This document shows, one piece after another, positions 53,302-61,313 of a stretch of DNA of 64,000 nucleotides. The notes beneath the pieces are model-generated. The model had not been told where the DNA came from. It searched no databases and saw only the letters and a program-made list of their open reading frames with translations. The position numbers and the translations under genes are program-made. Location of the stretch: positions 1,984,001-2,048,000 of the forward strand of contig NZ_CP091508.1 in assembly GCF_022870865.1 (NCBI RefSeq). Reading direction: 5' to 3'. The stretch comes from Uruburuella testudinis. Its GTDB lineage: Bacteria; Pseudomonadota; Gammaproteobacteria; Burkholderiales; Neisseriaceae. The stretch's first letter is position 1. Each line of letters begins with the position of its first letter.

Positions 53302-54956
53302 CAGCGGCTCCATTTGCTTTTGTAATCATTGTCGTCAAAATCATCATCGGCCACGCTGTGCCACTCAATCGGCGCGGCATTGCCCGCCGCCAGCTCAAAC
53401 AGCATCTGCAAGGCATCCGGGCCGTCATCGTGCGCGTGCTTCGGAAAGCGGCGCAGCTGGTCAATCAATTCCGCGCAGTCTTTGTGGATTTTGATATGGC
53501 CGTTTTCCATATGCGGCTGCACCGATTCGATCCGCAACACTTTATCGGCTGTCGGCTTGACTCCGCGCGCGGGAATCGGCACACCTTGCTGCAAGCCGCG
53601 TTTGGTCAGCTCGGTTTTCAAAAACTCCTGAAACTGCACCACCTCTACCGCCCACAGCCGGCATTTGTATTGCTTTTGCAGCCCAATCACATCAGCTATG
53701 ATTTTATCGGGCACGCGGCGGCGGATTTGCGCCGCCGCCACATACAGCGTAACAGTCGGCCGGTGCCAGCCGCCAATCAGAATCGCCGACGGGTCGCGAT
53801 TGGCGTTGCGCTTGCCTAACGATGGATCCAACGCGCCAAACCAAATCAAATCGCCCGGCAGGTCTTTATCGGCAAACAGCGCCGCATCGATGGTATTGGC
53901 AAAAATGGCATCTTCGCCGCTCACCGGCTCGTTTTGATACTCGCAGTCAAACGCCGCTTTGCCGATACGGGCGCGGATGGTCATCAGCAACAGCAGCGGC
54001 CGCTGCGCCCAACTCACCTTGCTGCCGGCCACCATTTCGGCCGCATGGGCTTCGTAAAATGCCGCAGCTGCTTTCCGTCCCTCATGCTTGTAGATGGCTT
54101 CCCACTCATCCCACAGCGCCATATCGTCCGGCCAAGAGACAACCGCCTGAAAGCGGCGGCTGTTCCAAAACGCGTTTTCCAACACGCGGTTGAGCACGCT
54201 GTCGTAGTGCAAGATGGTGCCCACATACAGCACATCGTATTTTTCACCCGCCGCGCCTAAGGGCAATACCGCTTTATTGAGCCAATCCATCAGCTTCGCG
54301 CGTTGCTTCGGCGTTTCCACATTTTCATCGTTTTCGATGTCGTCGAGATAGGCCATATCGGGGCGGCGTGCGCCGTGCTTGGTGCCGCGCAGCTTCATGC
54401 CGCTGCCGTAGGCTTTGATTTTGTTGCCCTGCTTGGTGATGATTTCGCCCACGCGCCAGCGGCGGCCGACCCCGCACACTTCAGGAAAATCCAGCGCCAG
54501 CCGTTTGTTTTCGGTCAGCTCGGTTTTAATCACTTCCACCGAGCCTGCCGCCTGGTCTTCCACGTCTGAAATAATCACAACGTTATGTTTGGCGTGGCGG
54601 ATTTCGTCCCACAGCGCCTTAATTTGCACGCCGATAGTGGTTTTCGCTTCACCGCGCGGCGCGGCCACCGCCTCAGCTTCCGCCTCGGGCGACACAGTCA
54701 TGTTCGGCACAACTTCGTCAATCAAGTAATCATGAAATGCCGACCAACTATCCCCGCGGATATGGTGCGGGAAATAGGTTTCTAAAAAAAATCTGAAACC
54801 CGTTTTCGCATCAAACACGCGCGCGCGCCGTGCCGCAATATCAGCAGGGGCATCCGAAAGCCCGGCATCTTCCGCCTCAATTCGCTGCACCAAATCCAAG
54901 CGGATGCTCTCCATCCGCTCGCGCAGCTGCGCCTTGGTGATTTTCTTTTGCGTCAT
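53301..54956 (-). CDS. phage terminase large subunit (Mu gp28-like)
   Basis: A 551-residue packaging motor. FPHHIRGDSWSAFHDYLIDE opens the ATPase; the Walker A is APRGEAKTT, the atypical form common in Mu-type terminases; Walker B is MAYLDDIENDENV. The RNase H-like nuclease domain shows FGALDPSLGKRNANRDPSAI and WAVEVVQFQEF, then HDDGPDALQMLF. It moves DNA into the head and makes the headful cut. Complete. Confidence 0.92.
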   Translation of the reverse strand: MTQKKITKAQLRERMESIRLDLVQRIEAEDAGLSDAPADIAARRARVFDAKTGFRFFLETYFPHHIRGDSWSAFHDYLIDEVVPNMTVSPEAEAEAVAAPRGEAKTTIGVQIKALWDEIRHAKHNVVIISDVEDQAAGSVEVIKTELTENKRLALDFPEVCGVGRRWRVGEIITKQGNKIKAYGSGMKLRGTKHGARRPDMAYLDDIENDENVETPKQRAKLMDWLNKAVLPLGAAGEKYDVLYVGTILHYDSVLNRVLENAFWNSRRFQAVVSWPDDMALWDEWEAIYKHEGRKAAAAFYEAHAAEMVAGSKVSWAQRPLLLLMTIRARIGKAAFDCEYQNEPVSGEDAIFANTIDAALFADKDLPGDLIWFGALDPSLGKRNANRDPSAILIGGWHRPTVTLYVAAAQIRRRVPDKIIADVIGLQKQYKCRLWAVEVVQFQEFLKTELTKRGLQQGVPIPARGVKPTADKVLRIESVQPHMENGHIKIHKDCAELIDQLRRFPKHAHDDGPDALQMLFELAAGNAAPIEWHSVADDDFDDNDYKSKWSR

Positions 54957-54958
54957 CG

Positions 54959-55453
54959 TTAAAATTCCTGTTCGATTACCGGGATAAAGCTTTCAAACAC
55001 ATTTAAAAAATCGTTGTTTAGCTGCGGGAAATGCTGCTTGATGTGCTGCGACAGCAAATCCACCGTTTTAATCGCCACCGCCGCTTCATGCACTTCGGGC
55101 AGCAGGCGGCGGTTGGCCGCCATCGCTTTATTAAATGAATCCGACAAGCTGGCCAAAGCCTTGGCCTTGTCCAGCGGGCTGATGTCTGTTGCTGCTTGCA
55201 ACTCTTTCATTACCGATTCGTATTGCACAATCTGCCCGGCAATCATCCCGCGCGCAATGGCTTCGATATCGCCGCCGGCCAAAGTATGCGCCGCGCGCAG
55301 CTTGTCCCAATCATCGCCGCCGTCTTTAGCCGCATCGCGCCAGCGCCGGGCGGTGGCAAACGCCACTTTACACAGCTGTGCAGCGGCTTCGAGCGATTGG
55401 CCGTTGATATACATCGCCCTCAGCTTCTCGCGTATCTCTTTCGGATGCGCCAT
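54959..55453 (-). CDS. DUF1804 family protein, probable terminase small subunit
   Basis: A 164-residue protein. A helix-turn-helix lies at the N-terminus (KEIREKLRAMYINGQSLEAA, AQLCKVAFATARRWRDAA), followed by helices typical of DUF1804, the Mu gp27-type protein upstream of the large terminase. It is placed directly before terL (2-bp gap) and probably recognises phage DNA. Confidence 0.85.
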   Translation of the reverse strand: MAHPKEIREKLRAMYINGQSLEAAAQLCKVAFATARRWRDAAKDGGDDWDKLRAAHTLAGGDIEAIARGMIAGQIVQYESVMKELQAATDISPLDKAKALASLSDSFNKAMAANRRLLPEVHEAAVAIKTVDLLSQHIKQHFPQLNNDFLNVFESFIPVIEQEF

Positions 55454-55454
55454 A

Positions 55455-55664
55455 TCAACCGCCCAAGCCCAACTTGGCTTTCACCACTTCCCAGCCCGTG
55501 GCCACAACCATGCCGCCCAAGCCGCCATACATCGCCGCCGTGCGGCGGCACTCTTTGCGGATTTCTTTGATTTCTTCATCCATCCGTGCTTGGTTTTCCA
55601 GCTGCTCGTCCTGCTTGGCTTCGATGCGCGCGAGCGCGGCCAAAATCGGGTCTTGGTTTTCCAT
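55455..55664 (-). CDS. phage hypothetical protein with coiled coil
   Basis: A 69-residue protein: an acidic/charged helix (ARIEAKQDEQLENQARMDEE) and a glycine-rich C-terminal segment (YGGLGGMVVATGWEVV) that may touch the membrane. Its start overlaps the stop of the upstream 87-residue gene, and AAAGGCAG provides a binding site. Position corresponds to small genes between the lysis and terminase genes of Mu-like phages. Function unknown. Confidence 0.7.
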   Translation of the reverse strand: MENQDPILAALARIEAKQDEQLENQARMDEEIKEIRKECRRTAAMYGGLGGMVVATGWEVVKAKLGLGG

Positions 55665-55927
55665 TACTTATCTGCCTTTCTTTCGGCCAGTTTGTCGATT
55701 TTCTCTTCTAATCGGTGCAACGTGCGCATCACGCCCTCATTGTCCGCCCGCGCTTCTTGCTTGGTGGCATAGTCCAACTGCACTTTGTGCAAGCGGCTTT
55801 GCAGTTCTTCGTAGCGCTCGTCACTCTTTTTCAGACGGCCTGCAATATTGTTAACCCAATACCAAAACGCCGCCGCAGCCACGCCCCACAAGGTTTTAAA
55901 ACCAAATTCAAAATCCATCGGGTTCAT
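55664..55927 (-). CDS. phage hypothetical protein, DUF2730-like
   Basis: An 87-residue protein with one N-terminal membrane segment (FKTLWGVAAAAFWYWVNNI) and a charged coiled coil (KKSDERYEELQSRLHKVQLD ... LHRLEEKIDKLAERK). This is the layout of DUF2730 proteins of Mu-like phages. Function unknown. Overlaps both neighbours by a few bases. Confidence 0.68.
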   Translation of the reverse strand: MNPMDFEFGFKTLWGVAAAAFWYWVNNIAGRLKKSDERYEELQSRLHKVQLDYATKQEARADNEGVMRTLHRLEEKIDKLAERKADK

Positions 55928-56262
55928 GGCGCCTCTCCAAAAACCACGCGGCAGCTGTAGCCGTCGCGGCGGATGCTGGCAATTTCCAATGCATCACCTA
56001 GGCGCTGCACGCAGTACACCGCAGCCAGCGCCTGCCATACCGCGCGAATCTGATGTTCGAATTTAATCAAGCCTAAATCCATGCCGAAAGTTACTTCAAA
56101 TCGGCTGTTCATGCGCACCGTGTACGCCCAGCTGGTTTTATCCAACAGCTGCGACACGTGCACGATAAAGCTTTCCTGCTCGCGCGCGCGGCTCATGCCC
56201 AATTCCAAATCGGCATGCTTGCCGGCAATCACCCGTTGCACCAATTCACGATAGGCCGTCAT
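55924..56262 (-). CDS. phage hypothetical protein
   Basis: A 112-residue protein beginning MTAYRELVQRVIAGKHADLE, with no signal peptide. ATG at 56262 overlaps the Rz1 stop (ATGA) and has GGGAGG upstream. I do not recognise a family; small genes at this place in Mu-like phages are of unknown function. Confidence 0.65.
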   Translation of the reverse strand: MTAYRELVQRVIAGKHADLELGMSRAREQESFIVHVSQLLDKTSWAYTVRMNSRFEVTFGMDLGLIKFEHQIRAVWQALAAVYCVQRLGDALEIASIRRDGYSCRVVFGEAP

Positions 56263-56549
56263 TGCCCACCTCCCGCCCATTCGCGCCATGCCGCACTTTG
56301 GTTTTCAAGCCGGGCCACATAGCCGCCGAATTCTGCCGCATGTTGCAGCAGCTTTTGCACCGTGCCGCCTTGCGGCGGATCAGGCCGCTGCGGCGGCACC
56401 AACAAAGCCGCAGGCGGCGCAGGCATTACCGGCATCTCAATGGTCTTAATCGGCATAGCCGAGGGCGCGGCGGTATTGGCGCAGGCTGTGAGCGCCAAAG
56501 CCGTCAGTGCAGCCGTCAGCAGCTGCTTGGTCTTGTTTGATGGCATCAT
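56259..56549 (-). CDS. Rz1-like outer-membrane spanin lipoprotein
   Basis: A 96-residue lipoprotein with signal LLTAALTALALTAC and a proline-rich mature part (PVMPAPPAALLVPPQRPDPP), the signature of Rz1. The first 104 bases are nested in another frame of the Rz-like gene, as in lambda. AAGGAAA lies before the MM start (56549). Rz1 links to Rz to fuse inner and outer membranes in the last step of lysis. Confidence 0.8.
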   Translation of the reverse strand: MMPSNKTKQLLTAALTALALTACANTAAPSAMPIKTIEMPVMPAPPAALLVPPQRPDPPQGGTVQKLLQHAAEFGGYVARLENQSAAWREWAGGGQ

Positions 56550-56850
56550 CGATTTCCTTTTTATTCCGTTCCACTTGCAGGCGGCTTTTTTGCTGCTGCT
56601 CGGCCAAATTTTTAGCCACCGCATCCGCTTTAGCCTGCTGCACTTGCGCCAGCTTTTGCACCTCCGCCAGCTTGGCCGTATAGGCCTGTTCCGCTGCCAA
56701 AGCCTGCGCCCGCTGCTCGGCCCTGATTTCAGCAATCACTGCCTGCTGCCACGCCAAGGCCGTCTGAAAGCCGCGATGGTGCGCATACCAAACAACCCCT
56801 GCCGCCAAAGCCGCCAACAGCACCTGCCGCCAATACTTAATCCACACCAT
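56446..56850 (-). CDS. Rz-like inner-membrane spanin
   Basis: A 134-residue protein with a single N-terminal membrane anchor (QVLLAALAAGVVWYA) and a long periplasmic coiled coil (IRAEQRAQALAAEQAYTAKL ... AVAKNLAEQQQKSRLQVERN). With the overlapping Rz1-like lipoprotein it forms a two-component spanin. A DUS lies within the gene near 56758. It overlaps the upstream holin-like gene by 14 bases. Confidence 0.82.
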   Translation of the reverse strand: MVWIKYWRQVLLAALAAGVVWYAHHRGFQTALAWQQAVIAEIRAEQRAQALAAEQAYTAKLAEVQKLAQVQQAKADAVAKNLAEQQQKSRLQVERNKKEIDDAIKQDQAAADGCTDGFGAHSLRQYRRALGYAD

Positions 56851-57073
56851 GCCGTGCCTCCTGCTCCACTTCCTGCCGCTTCACGCTCACATACGAGCGC
56901 GCCACTGCATAGCCGCCGACAATGCCCAGATAAATCGCCCAGATTTCAGACGGCGCATCCGGCGCGGCAATAAATTTGTAGGTCGCCGCTGCACAAGCCA
57001 CGTTTGCCCAAATTTTGCTGTGCGAAAATTTGCCGCTTTGCGGGTTTTTAAAAATATCCAGCAAACTAGCCAC
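56837..57073 (-). CDS. phage membrane protein, holin candidate
   Basis: A 78-residue protein with two hydrophobic stretches (IWANVACAAATYKFI and IWAIYLGIVGGYAVA) and a charged C-terminus. The GTG at 57073 overlaps the stop of the 64-residue gene, giving coupling; the longer ATG reading lacks support. Location between endolysin and spanins suggests a holin. Family not certain. Confidence 0.62.
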   Translation of the reverse strand: MASLLDIFKNPQSGKFSHSKIWANVACAAATYKFIAAPDAPSEIWAIYLGIVGGYAVARSYVSVKRQEVEQEARHGVD

Positions 57074-57260
57074 GACGCACCTGCCGTTTTCTTTTCGCCC
57101 GTCGCGCTTTGGCCACACCGCTGCGGCGGCCTGATGGTGCCGGCGGCGCAATCGGCTTAGGGGGGTGGCCGCTATACCACGGCACCCGCTTGATTGCCTC
57201 CTCCGGGCAGCCGCGCCGGCGCCGCCACCATGCTTTCAACCACGCCATCATGCCCATCAT
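57066..57260 (-). CDS. small basic phage protein
   Basis: A 64-residue, strongly basic protein (MAWLKAWWRRRRG at the start, KARRAKRKRQVRRG at the end) with a proline-rich middle. Start overlaps the endolysin stop (ATGA). No family recognised. Its coding status rests on the tight coupling to both neighbours. Confidence 0.5.
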   Translation of the reverse strand: MMGMMAWLKAWWRRRRGCPEEAIKRVPWYSGHPPKPIAPPAPSGRRSGVAKARRAKRKRQVRRG

Positions 57261-57873
57261 GCCGCCCCTTTCCCAATCGCTGCCGCCTGCTGCCGCATCG
57301 CCACCCGTTGCGGTTGGCCAAACGTGCGGTTGGCCGCCGCATATTGCTCCAGCACTGCCGCAACATCCCGATGACGGGCATTGCAGCCATCGGTCACGCT
57401 GTGGCGCAGATTCGCCGCCACCCGGCGCACCCAGCCGCGCCCGAAGGCATCAAATGTTGAGAGTTTCGTGTAAAACGCCAGCCGCTGGGCGTTAAAGCGG
57501 CGCACCACCTCACACACCGGCATGCGTGCCAGCGCCGCCAGCGTGATATTGCCGATCACGCCGTCATCCGCCACACCCAAAGCCCGCTGCAAAAAGCGCG
57601 CCGCATTGCCGCGGCCGTGATTCACGCAGGCATCAAAATATTGATATGCCAGTGCAAACGGGAAGCGCACACAGCCGCAGCCCGTCCAATAAGCGCGGCG
57701 GTAGATTTCCACCGCCTGCGCCCGTGTCATTTCTTTCATGCTGCCCTTATAGCCGTTTGCCCGCGCCGTGCGGCGGGTAATGCCCCAATTGGTTTCCCCG
57801 CCCGGGTCGCGCGGATGATGCACATAACCGCCTTCATGGCCGAGCACCCGCTCAATCGCCTTCTCAAAGCCCA
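57257..57873 (-). CDS. phage endolysin, glycoside hydrolase family 108 type
   Basis: A 205-residue N-acetylmuramidase. The catalytic region FEKAIERVLGHEGGYVHHPR carries Glu14 and is followed by DPGGETNWGITRRTA and YRRAYWTGCGC; the C-terminal half matches a peptidoglycan-binding PG_binding_3 domain (YQYFDACVNHGRGNAARFLQ). No signal sequence, so a holin is needed. ATG at 57873 follows AAGGGA. Confidence 0.88.
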
Positions 57874-58004
57874 TTCTGTCCCTTCCCAATCCTATCTAAA
57901 CACGGTTTAAAACCCATTTATCAGCCTGCATTTTCCCGCCGCCGCGCTGCCGCCGGCCACGGCAGATGCTTCAAACCCGGCCGCCCGCCACAAATCGCAG
58001 GCAT

Positions 58005-58026
58005 AAAAAAGCCGCCCGAAGGCGGC
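58005..58026 (-). terminator. terminator after mor
   Basis: On the minus strand GCCGCC-TTCG-GGCGGC is followed by TTTTTT. It ends the gemA-mor transcript. Confidence 0.85.
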
Positions 58027-58049
58027 CAAAATCAGGCTCACTATCCAAA

Positions 58050-58487
58050 TTAAAACAAGGTCTCCTGTTTCGTTACCGGCTCACAGCGGCCGCGCATAAT
58101 CGTATAGCCCGTCCGTTCCGAAATCTGATATTTCGGGCACAGCGCACTCATCGCCATCAGCTTGCTTTTACCCTCACGCTCCGTCAGCGCCAGAAACTCA
58201 TGCCGAAACTGCTCATTACGCAATTCCCGCAGCGCCTCCTCACAACGCGGCACATACATTTCCTCGCCGCCAAATACCCGCAGCAGCTGATAAGTCTTGG
58301 CTTCACCGATGGCCGCAAACAGAATATTCAGCCGCGGCGTATCCTGCCGACCCTTGCCAAACTTAAACCGCGCCCCGCCGATGGCCTTGACCAATGCGCA
58401 AGCAGAGCGCACGCCGATCGCCTCAACGATATCCAGCATCGATTCCGGCAGCAGATGCCGCACCCGCTCCAAATCCAAATCAGCCAT
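58050..58487 (-). CDS. mor: Mor-family middle-operon transcription activator
   Basis: A 145-residue Mor/C-type activator of Mu-like phages. LPESMLDIVEAIGVRSACALVKAIGG is the N-terminal dimerisation part; the C-terminal helix-turn-helix lies around LMAMSALCPKYQISERTGYT. Mor turns on the next stage of phage transcription. ATG at 58487 overlaps the gemA stop. Confidence 0.85.
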   Translation of the reverse strand: MADLDLERVRHLLPESMLDIVEAIGVRSACALVKAIGGARFKFGKGRQDTPRLNILFAAIGEAKTYQLLRVFGGEEMYVPRCEEALRELRNEQFRHEFLALTEREGKSKLMAMSALCPKYQISERTGYTIMRGRCEPVTKQETLF

Positions 58488-58902
58488 GGCCTGCCTCCCG
58501 CTTTTTCCGATTCGCATGTATCTGCAACGCCGCCACCAGTTTGTGCAGGTGCGCATCGTTCAACCATTCGACCCGGTCAACCTTAAACATGCCCCGCGCC
58601 ATCGCGTGGGCATAATTCCAGTGATAGCCCAATTCAGCCAGCAGCGCTTCGACTTTGCGCAGCATCGCATCTGCCGATTGCCGCCGTTTCGGCACCGCGC
58701 CGCCTTTGGCCGCAGGCGCAAAACCCTTGGCCGTCAGCTCGGCCAGCACCTTTTCCAAACCAAGGACGCCCAGCTTGGTGCAAGAATCCTGACCGGCCAC
58801 GCGCAGCAGCAGGGCGCGATAGGTGGCATCGTCCAAACCAAGCTGTTTCTGGCCGATTTTGATTTTGGCAATCAGTTTGCGCCGCCGCTCTTTCAAATTC
58901 AT
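58480..58902 (-). CDS. gemA: GemA-like regulatory protein (Mu gp16, DUF1018)
   Basis: A 140-residue DUF1018 protein. KIKIGQKQLGLDDATYRALL and RVAGQDSCTKLGVLGLEKVL are the conserved core and the C-terminus ends ALQIHANRKKREAGHG. In Mu, gemA modulates host gene expression and DNA supercoiling during the lytic cycle. It overlaps mor by 8 bases. Confidence 0.85.
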   Translation of the reverse strand: MNLKERRRKLIAKIKIGQKQLGLDDATYRALLLRVAGQDSCTKLGVLGLEKVLAELTAKGFAPAAKGGAVPKRRQSADAMLRKVEALLAELGYHWNYAHAMARGMFKVDRVEWLNDAHLHKLVAALQIHANRKKREAGHG

Positions 58903-58995
58903 CTAAAAATACCATATGCTGTATATTAGATTGGATTTTATCACTATTTTATACAATATGTTGTGTTTATTGCGTTGTTTTTTCGGCATGAAAAA

Positions 58996-59030
58996 AGGCC
59001 GTCTGAAACCTAAATTTCAGACGGCTTTCA
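58996..59030. terminator. inverted DUS pair within the prophage
   Basis: AAGGCCGTCTGAAAC and AATTTCAGACGGCTTT arms between the 57-codon gene and gemA. Its presence inside phage DNA suggests long residence in a DUS-using host. Confidence 0.65.
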
Positions 59031-59045
59031 AAAGACCTAGTTAAA

Positions 59046-59219
59046 TCACTTTTCCAGCGATTCCAGCGATTGCGCATATTCCGCCAAGCAGAGCAGCAGG
59101 CAGCCCAGTTTTTCCGATTCCGTATCGCTCATGCGGCCGAATTCCAGCAGCGCCGCGCCTAAAAATTCCAAGCCTTGGTGCAGGCTGCTGCGTTTGATGT
59201 CCAATTGTTCCGAATTCAT
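59046..59219 (-). CDS. small phage protein, 57 residues
   Basis: An ORF beginning MNSEQLDIKRSSLHQGLEFL and ending QSLESLEK, helical and leucine/glutamate-rich. It starts 3 bases past the antirepressor-fragment stop codon and is tightly spaced with it, which supports coding. No family recognised. Confidence 0.55.
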   Translation of the reverse strand: MNSEQLDIKRSSLHQGLEFLGAALLEFGRMSDTESEKLGCLLLCLAEYAQSLESLEK

Positions 59220-59222
59220 CGC

Positions 59223-59583
59223 TTAACCCTCCAAGCTCAAAGATTGTTGTGCGGCATTGCGGCCGATTTGCGGGTTGGGCTGATACTGCACAAAGCCCAA
59301 ATCATTCAGCTTTTTCAAGCGGTAAGACACCGCGCCCGGGTTTAAATCCAGCAGTTTGCCGATTTCGGTCAGGTTCAAGCCCATATTGCGGTAGCGCAGC
59401 AGGCTGAGCATTTCGGGCGCGGCTTGGAAATAAGCATCTTCCAGCGCATCAATCCGCCACAGCACGGCATCGGGGATGGCCTTGGCCTGTTTCTCCATTT
59501 CGATAAAATAACGGCGGGCTTGCCGGCCTTTGTCTTTACGCTCGACCATGCAGAGTTCTTTGGCCATGTCGAGGGAAATTAAA
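59223..59583 (-). pseudogene. phage antirepressor, C-terminal fragment cut by an IS
   Basis: The frame open to the IS edge reads YLISLDMAKELCMVERKDKG then RQARRYFIEMEKQ, the AntA/Ant-type antirepressor hallmark, followed by a C-terminal helix-turn-helix (NLTEIGKLLDLNPGAVSYRL). The N-terminal domain is missing: the sequence is interrupted at the IS982-type element (59584). An internal ATG at 59567 could still give a 114-residue protein. Confidence 0.75.
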
Positions 59584-60602
59584 TAACGTGAGTTCGGGAT
59601 AATCCAGCACGTTTCCTACCCCCCTAGCGGGCAAGCCGGCGACATTGATTTTTACCCCCGGCTTAAACGGCATCAAGCAATACGCAACCAAGTCCGAAAT
59701 CAAATTCAGCAAGAAACCTGTACTAAGAACGGTGCCGTGTATGTTCTATTTGGCAAAGGTTTTTCAACTCATCAAATACCGACTCGATCACACCGCGCTT
59801 TTGCAGCAACCCCGGCTCAAAAGGTGTTTTATCCTGTTGTTTCATATTCTTTTTATTCCCCGTTACCAAACGAATGCCATATTCGTTTTGCAGCCATTGA
59901 GTCAGCTCCTTACCCAAATAGCCCTTATCGCCGACAACAATGCCCCACAACGAAGCCGCCATATCTTTCAAAGCATGGCGGTCGTTGACGTTACCCGGGG
60001 TTAACCGGACATCGACAAGCTCTCCTTGATGGTTGATAAGGGCATGAAGTTTGAAGCCGTAGAACCAACCCATACTGCTTTTACCGCGCCGGGCGCTGCC
60101 TGCAAAAACACGGTTGGTCGGGATGCGGCGGTTATGGCAAACGGCTAAAGCGGTGGAGTCGACAAAGCTGATGCCGCTGCATTGTCCCATTTGTGTTTTG
60201 AGAAAGGCGGAAAAGGGGATGATGGTGCGTTGTGCCAATTCGACAAAGCGGTTGTAGGAGGGCATATTGGGAAATGCCTGGCTGAGCATGCGTTTGATTT
60301 GAAAGAGATAATAGGTTTTGAAATGGCGATAGCGGATTTGGTGGAAATCAATCCAAACGGTCATGATTTCTGCTGTGCTGACGGAGGTTTTGCGCTGTCG
60401 GATTTTTTTGTTTGCTTGGTGTGAAATGCGTTGTTGATTAAATTTCGGTTCGAATGTTTTGCAAAAATCGTCCACGAGACAGAAAAGTTCGGTAAGATAA
60501 TCCATGAGAGGCCTTCTTGTGGTTTTTTGTTTGTGTGCAAACAGCAGCTTACTACAAGTCGGCTTCTCTTTTTTGGAATTTTCTTATCCCGAACTCGCGT
60601 TA
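59584..60602 (-). mobile_element. IS982-family insertion sequence
   Basis: About 1019 bp with 19-bp inverted ends TAACGYGAGTTCGGGATAA, differing at one position. It carries one minus-strand transposase gene. No clear target duplication was found. It truncates an antirepressor gene on its left; the sequence on its right is not the missing half, so a deletion accompanied or followed insertion. Confidence 0.82.
59640..60505 (-). pseudogene. IS982-family transposase, C-terminal frameshift
   Basis: A DDE transposase: VDSTALAVCHNRRIPTNRVF, GKSSMGWFYGFKLHALINHQ and VGDKGYLGKEL follow the IS982 pattern, with the terminal glutamate in IESVFDELKNLCQIEHTRHR. The frame meets TAG at 59723-59725. Dropping one base there continues as STGFLLNLISDLVAYCLMPF, the expected C-terminal helix, so the last 30 residues are out of frame. 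Whether the shortened protein works is unknown. Confidence 0.78.
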
Positions 60603-60626
60603 CGTAGAACCCACGCGACACAGCAT

Positions 60627-60724
60627 GCAGGTCGGATTCTCAAATCCGACATTTTTCAAACGGCTAAAATCATTTTAAATCAAAAGAATATCAAATCATT
60701 TGTCGGATACCAGTATCCAACAAA
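60627..60724 (+). repeat. family 3 repeat
   Basis: GCAGGTCGGATTCTCAAATC and GTCGGATACCAGTATCCAAC bound a roughly 98-bp unit whose reverse complement matches 22435-22533, including the ATTTGTCGGATA junction and a degenerate DUS. A family 2 end (CTTACTTTTGAATGGGCACC) follows at 60730. Confidence 0.7.
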
Positions 60725-61020
60725 TGCTGACTTACTTTTGAATGGGCACCAACCAAATTTTCAATCCTTTCAGACGGCCTGAACAAATCCTCGCTCCTTT
60801 CTCAGAAAAAATGCATCAGCATACCAAGTATGTTAACAAAAAAACCCTATTCTGCATCTATACTGCTGAAAAGCTTCTGCAATCATCGTTTCAGACGGCC
60901 TTAATCAAAACAAACAATAAATAAAAATAATTTATATAAATACTTATTGCAATAAACACCATATACCTCCATACTGCTTGTTCCGAATAAGTATTTAACA
61001 ACAAAGAAAGGAGTCTGTTT
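60725..61020. other. AT-rich leader region of the small ORF
   Basis: Contains a family 2 end, two reverse DUS copies (near 60770 and 60892) and, at 60938-60948 and 60986-60996, the complementary 11-mers AAATACTTATT and AATAAGTATTT, which could form a leader stem. No larger gene. Confidence 0.45.
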
Positions 61021-61125
61021 ATGCAACACCGCAGACGTCAAGCCGTATTTCAAGCAGCCAAACGCGCATTCAATGCCCGCCCCTCTGCCAACGGCAACGC
61101 CGGTCAAGCCGCAGCATCACGCTAG
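61021..61125 (+). CDS. 34-residue basic peptide, function unknown
   Basis: MQHRRRQAVFQAAKRAFNAR, then a small-residue tail ending QAAASR. A strong ribosome binding site (AAAGGAG) precedes the ATG by 8 bases, an AT-rich leader with a possible long-range stem lies upstream, and a terminator follows at 61191. The arginine-rich helix could bind nucleic acid. No homologue recognised. Confidence 0.5.
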   Translation: MQHRRRQAVFQAAKRAFNARPSANGNAGQAAASR

Positions 61126-61190
61126 GATGACCGGATAATTTTGAGGTAATGCGGTTTTTCGCAAAAATCCGCCTAGCCCGCCTCAACAGC

Positions 61191-61218
61191 ACCGCCTTGA
61201 AAAAGGCGGTTTTTGTTT
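61191..61218 (+). terminator. rho-independent terminator of the small ORF
   Basis: ACCGCCTT and AAGGCGGT form a stem followed by TTTTGTTT. A second palindrome (GCGGTTTTTCGCAAAAATCC) lies just upstream at 61151-61172. Confidence 0.8.
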
Positions 61219-61269
61219 GCCGCCATCCGCCTGATTCAGTATTTTCAAGTTAAAACATATTTGATAAGC

Positions 61270-61308
61270 TGAGGCCGTCTGAAAATCTTGTTTCAGACGG
61301 CCTCAAGC
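61270..61308. terminator. inverted DUS pair after rluE
   Basis: GAGGCCGTCTGAAAA and TTTCAGACGGCCTC, immediately downstream of the minus-strand rluE stop. Confidence 0.7.
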
Positions 61309-61313
61309 AACCA

